DNA of 64,000 nucleotides, from NCBI GenBank assembly GCA_009829735.1, contig CM020619.1:3416590-3480589 (forward strand). The letters are read 5' to 3'. The notes under the pieces were generated by a model that saw only the letters and a program-made list of their open reading frames with translations, was not told where the DNA came from and did no database searches. Position numbers and translations under genes: made by a program. Of this stretch, positions 61,801 to 64,000 are shown piece by piece (position 1 is the stretch's first letter; each line of letters starts with the position of its first letter). The DNA is from Pyropia yezoensis. Its lineage: Eukaryota; Rhodophyta; Bangiophyceae; Bangiales; Bangiaceae.

Positions 61801-62159
61801 TGGTGTGCGGGAGTCATGTACGCGCAATCCTGTCCATCAAATCAATAAATCAAGCCGACCAGCTCAAGACTCTAAGCTGATTCAGATCATCCACACACGC
61901 TCAGAGCCCGGGGACAAGATTTCAAGTATGTGACCTGCGGTCCTGCGATGGGTGTGGCTTTGTGCCCCTGTCTTGGTACACACTTAGATGAGCTCCCGAT
62001 GGCGCCTTGCCAGTCCGATTCAAAATGATGGCTGTTGCTGAGCACCGGCTCGGCATTTCTTGGGCCTGTATGAGCGCACTTGTAGCTTCCAGGGGGGCTT
62101 TTCTCAATGATCGGGCTCCTTGGCCTTTGTGACAGAGGCACTCGTCCGGAGCGTGTTGT
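58851..62159. other. Lower-GC DNA, no gene recognised
   Basis: Base composition is near balanced, unlike the rest of the window. Short frames such as +59199-59657, -60854-61132 and +60301-60651 have mixed composition but no motif. It may contain exons of an intron-rich gene, decayed mobile DNA or foreign sequence; I cannot decide. Confidence 0.4.
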
Positions 62160-62490
62160 ACAACTATTGATATGCTCATTCAGAACAATCAGCGCCATCA
62201 ACGCAATCAGCATATTCACCACACTCAGCACTATCAGCGAGAGCAGTATGGTCAGCGCAGTCAGCACAGTTGGCGCTGTGAGCTTTGTCAGCGCAATAAG
62301 CGCAGTCATCACATCCAGCGTAGTCAACGTAGGCAGCATTGTCAAAAGCACGTTGAGCGCATTCAGCGGAAGCGAGAAGTACTGCATGCAATGTCAGCAC
62401 TTTCAGCACAAATATTCAGCGCAGTCAGCGCAGTCAACTTGGTCAGCATATCTAGTCGGCGCAATCAGCATAATCACTACATTCATAGCT
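62160..62490. repeat. Degenerate 9-bp satellite
   Basis: GTCAGCGCA-like nonamers recur throughout (for example GGTCAGCGCAGTCAGCACAG near 62249 and CAGCGCAGTCAGCGCAGTC near 62418). The period keeps frames open on both strands and gives Ala/Ile/Ser or Leu/Thr/Ala repeats that should not be taken as proteins without support. Confidence 0.8.
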
Positions 62491-64000
62491 AATAACAGGC
62501 GAATACAAGCTATACACTTGCTGCAGTCTATGAAAATGATTACCTCACTCAGTGCTGCGGCTAATCCACCTACACAGTAGTATATCGCAGCTTGTTGGAA
62601 AGTGCAGTGGGCGCTGAGTAAAGAAGAGTCCTTGGATTCGTGCTTATTCGTTGAACAAGCCGTTGCAGCTTTCTCGGTGAGCTCGTTCAGCTGTCTCGTG
62701 ATATGAACCACTTTGGATGAGATGCGAGGTCTCCAAGATCGGCAAGCACATTCATAGTCTATTTTAGTAGTAGAAGAGAGCACCGGGAGCGCAATGCTAT
62801 TCTTACTCGCGAAATGCATTGTTTCCGTTTCAAGTATGAGAGTCAGAAGTCTGAGGAATTGTCTATTTCATGCATGTTTTGTCGACTAGCGCAGTGCCCC
62901 TTGTTGCGTGAATCACTTCAAACGCGTTGTCCGCCGGAGGGGCTGGAAGAAACTTTGAGTTTTCCTTGAAGCGGTCGCCGTGGCGGCGGCGGCTTGACGG
63001 CCCCAAAACGTGAAGACTACGGTCCGATGTTCCCACTTAATCGCGGGCAAAGTACATGGAACTGTCGAGCCGGAAACCTTTGTACCACTGGTCCGGGTAG
63101 CCGGTGACGTGGTGTCGGTTGACAAGCAGAATCCGTCGTCGTAAGGTATATCTCTTATACTGAGGCACACGAGATGCATTTTCCCCCCGGCTGTGCGCAT
63201 GCAGCTCCTCGCTGGAAACCGGTCCATCGTACTCCCACTTGACCCTGCAGATAAGAGAAAAATGAGAATGAGTCTCTGAAAACCCCCGTGCGAGAGCGAA
63301 GAGAGCTCGACAAAAGCGCACGCGATAGTGTTAAAATTGGCTACATGCCAACGCTCCACTTTGCGACATCCTAGATATCAACTCGTGCACGCTATCTATA
63401 GTCCATTATTTGTGACTGTACTTGTAACGCATGCAAAAGTCGACCTTCTCGCGTGAACAAGTCCCAGACGGCTCTCTCCCTGTCTCCGCGAGAACACAAA
63501 AAAGTCTGAGAAGCCCTCAGAAAGTGCACCCAATGCTGTTGGCTACAGCCATTACGCTGTCGAGGATGACCCTGATCAGCAAGGTCTTGACGCAAAAGGA
63601 CAGTCATTGAGCTGCTCTCTCTAATGCTGCTGCTTCTTCCCTCAGTGGCGTCCGTGGTTTCGAAAGTGTGCATGAGTGTAGATTGACAGCGGTCACGTGC
63701 CTTATCAAATGAGATAGACCTGTAGGCTCTTTGACTTTTTATGCTGTACTGTACGGTGCACTTGTCAGATAAGTTCCACAACCACTTCTGGGTGAGGCAG
63801 ACAAACGGTTTCCGGTCTGTGCAATCAAATACGTCAAGTGCTGCGTACTTCCCGTTATGAGTAAAAAAACAGGAGCTTCATTATTGAATTACTCGACTGT
63901 GAAGCGGTTATTCCATTAGAGAGCCGTGCTCAGGCTGAGAACCCCGGGCGAGCGCCGTGAGTTACGAGTTCAAAAGTACACGATAAAGCTTGAATAACGG
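62491..64000. other. Lower-GC DNA to the window end, one possible exon
   Basis: On the minus strand TTTTCTCTTATCTGCAG ending at 63245 is a good splice acceptor, followed by an open segment to a stop at 63037 (VKWEYDGPVSSEELHAH ... GYPDQWYKGFRLDSS). A second frame over the same bases is also open. No homology recognised. Nothing else supported. Confidence 0.3.

Noticed and set aside
62107-62580. 157-aa and 166-aa ORFs over the nonamer satellite
   Set aside because: The 9-bp period keeps frames open on both strands; the peptides are just repeat translations.
1-64000. CRISPR arrays, rRNA genes, bacterial operons
   Set aside because: No regularly spaced short identical repeats with unique spacers, no rRNA-like sequence, and gene style is eukaryotic.

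Overview
This is eukaryotic nuclear DNA: very GC-rich, with long C/G homopolymers, CCG-type trinucleotide runs, few visible introns, LTR retrotransposons and DNA transposons. It carries a plastid-type FAD4 lipid desaturase and a large plant-like DM13/DOMON/cytochrome b561 protein, so the host is most likely a photosynthetic alga. GC content, compact mostly intronless genes and heavy repeat load fit a bangiophyte red alga (Porphyra/Pyropia type), but that is inference from style and gene content, not from a marker gene.

Layout. 1-1.1 kb: a Pro/Thr-coding higher-order tandem repeat. 1.2-4.6 kb (-): a Ulp1-type cysteine protease. 5.8-13.4 kb (-): a Ty3/gypsy retrotransposon (LTR, gag, pol) whose RNase H is split by a 2.6-kb Mutator-like element with 10-bp target duplications. 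13.4-14.6 kb: a broken Tc1/mariner-like transposase and a MITE. 14.7-17.2 kb: alanine/glycine-rich low-complexity DNA. 17,187-27,027 (-): a complete chromovirus (Ty3/gypsy with chromodomain) with 406-bp LTRs differing at one base, 5-bp target duplications, a damaged gag-pol, a short membrane-protein ORF and, unusually, a 632-aa ORF on the opposite strand between pol and the 3' LTR. 27-30 kb: non-coding, duplications. 30-33.7 kb (-): a Gly/Ala/Pro low-complexity protein with frame breaks at homopolymers. 33.7-39 kb: mostly non-coding, with a 290-bp perfect-type foldback at 38.2 kb.

39.1-41.5 kb (+): a probable two-exon low-complexity gene with a TATA box. 44.0-47.3 kb (+): a DM13-DM13-DOMON-cupredoxin-DOMON-b561 membrane oxidoreductase. 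49.3-50.5 kb (+): FAD4-like desaturase. 50.9-52.9 kb (-): 12-TM MFS transporter. 54.5-55.3 kb (-): membrane-anchored FkbM-type methyltransferase. 55.4-57.2 kb: a second foldback and two TA-flanked TIR elements, one in the same family as the 14.1-kb MITE. 57.4-64 kb: DNA of clearly lower GC with AT-rich repeats, a degenerate 9-bp satellite and no recognisable gene.

The host genes are single-copy functions (redox transfer at a membrane, plastid lipid desaturation, transport, glycan-type methylation) with no operon logic; the left half of the window is transposon-dominated and records at least three nested insertion events.
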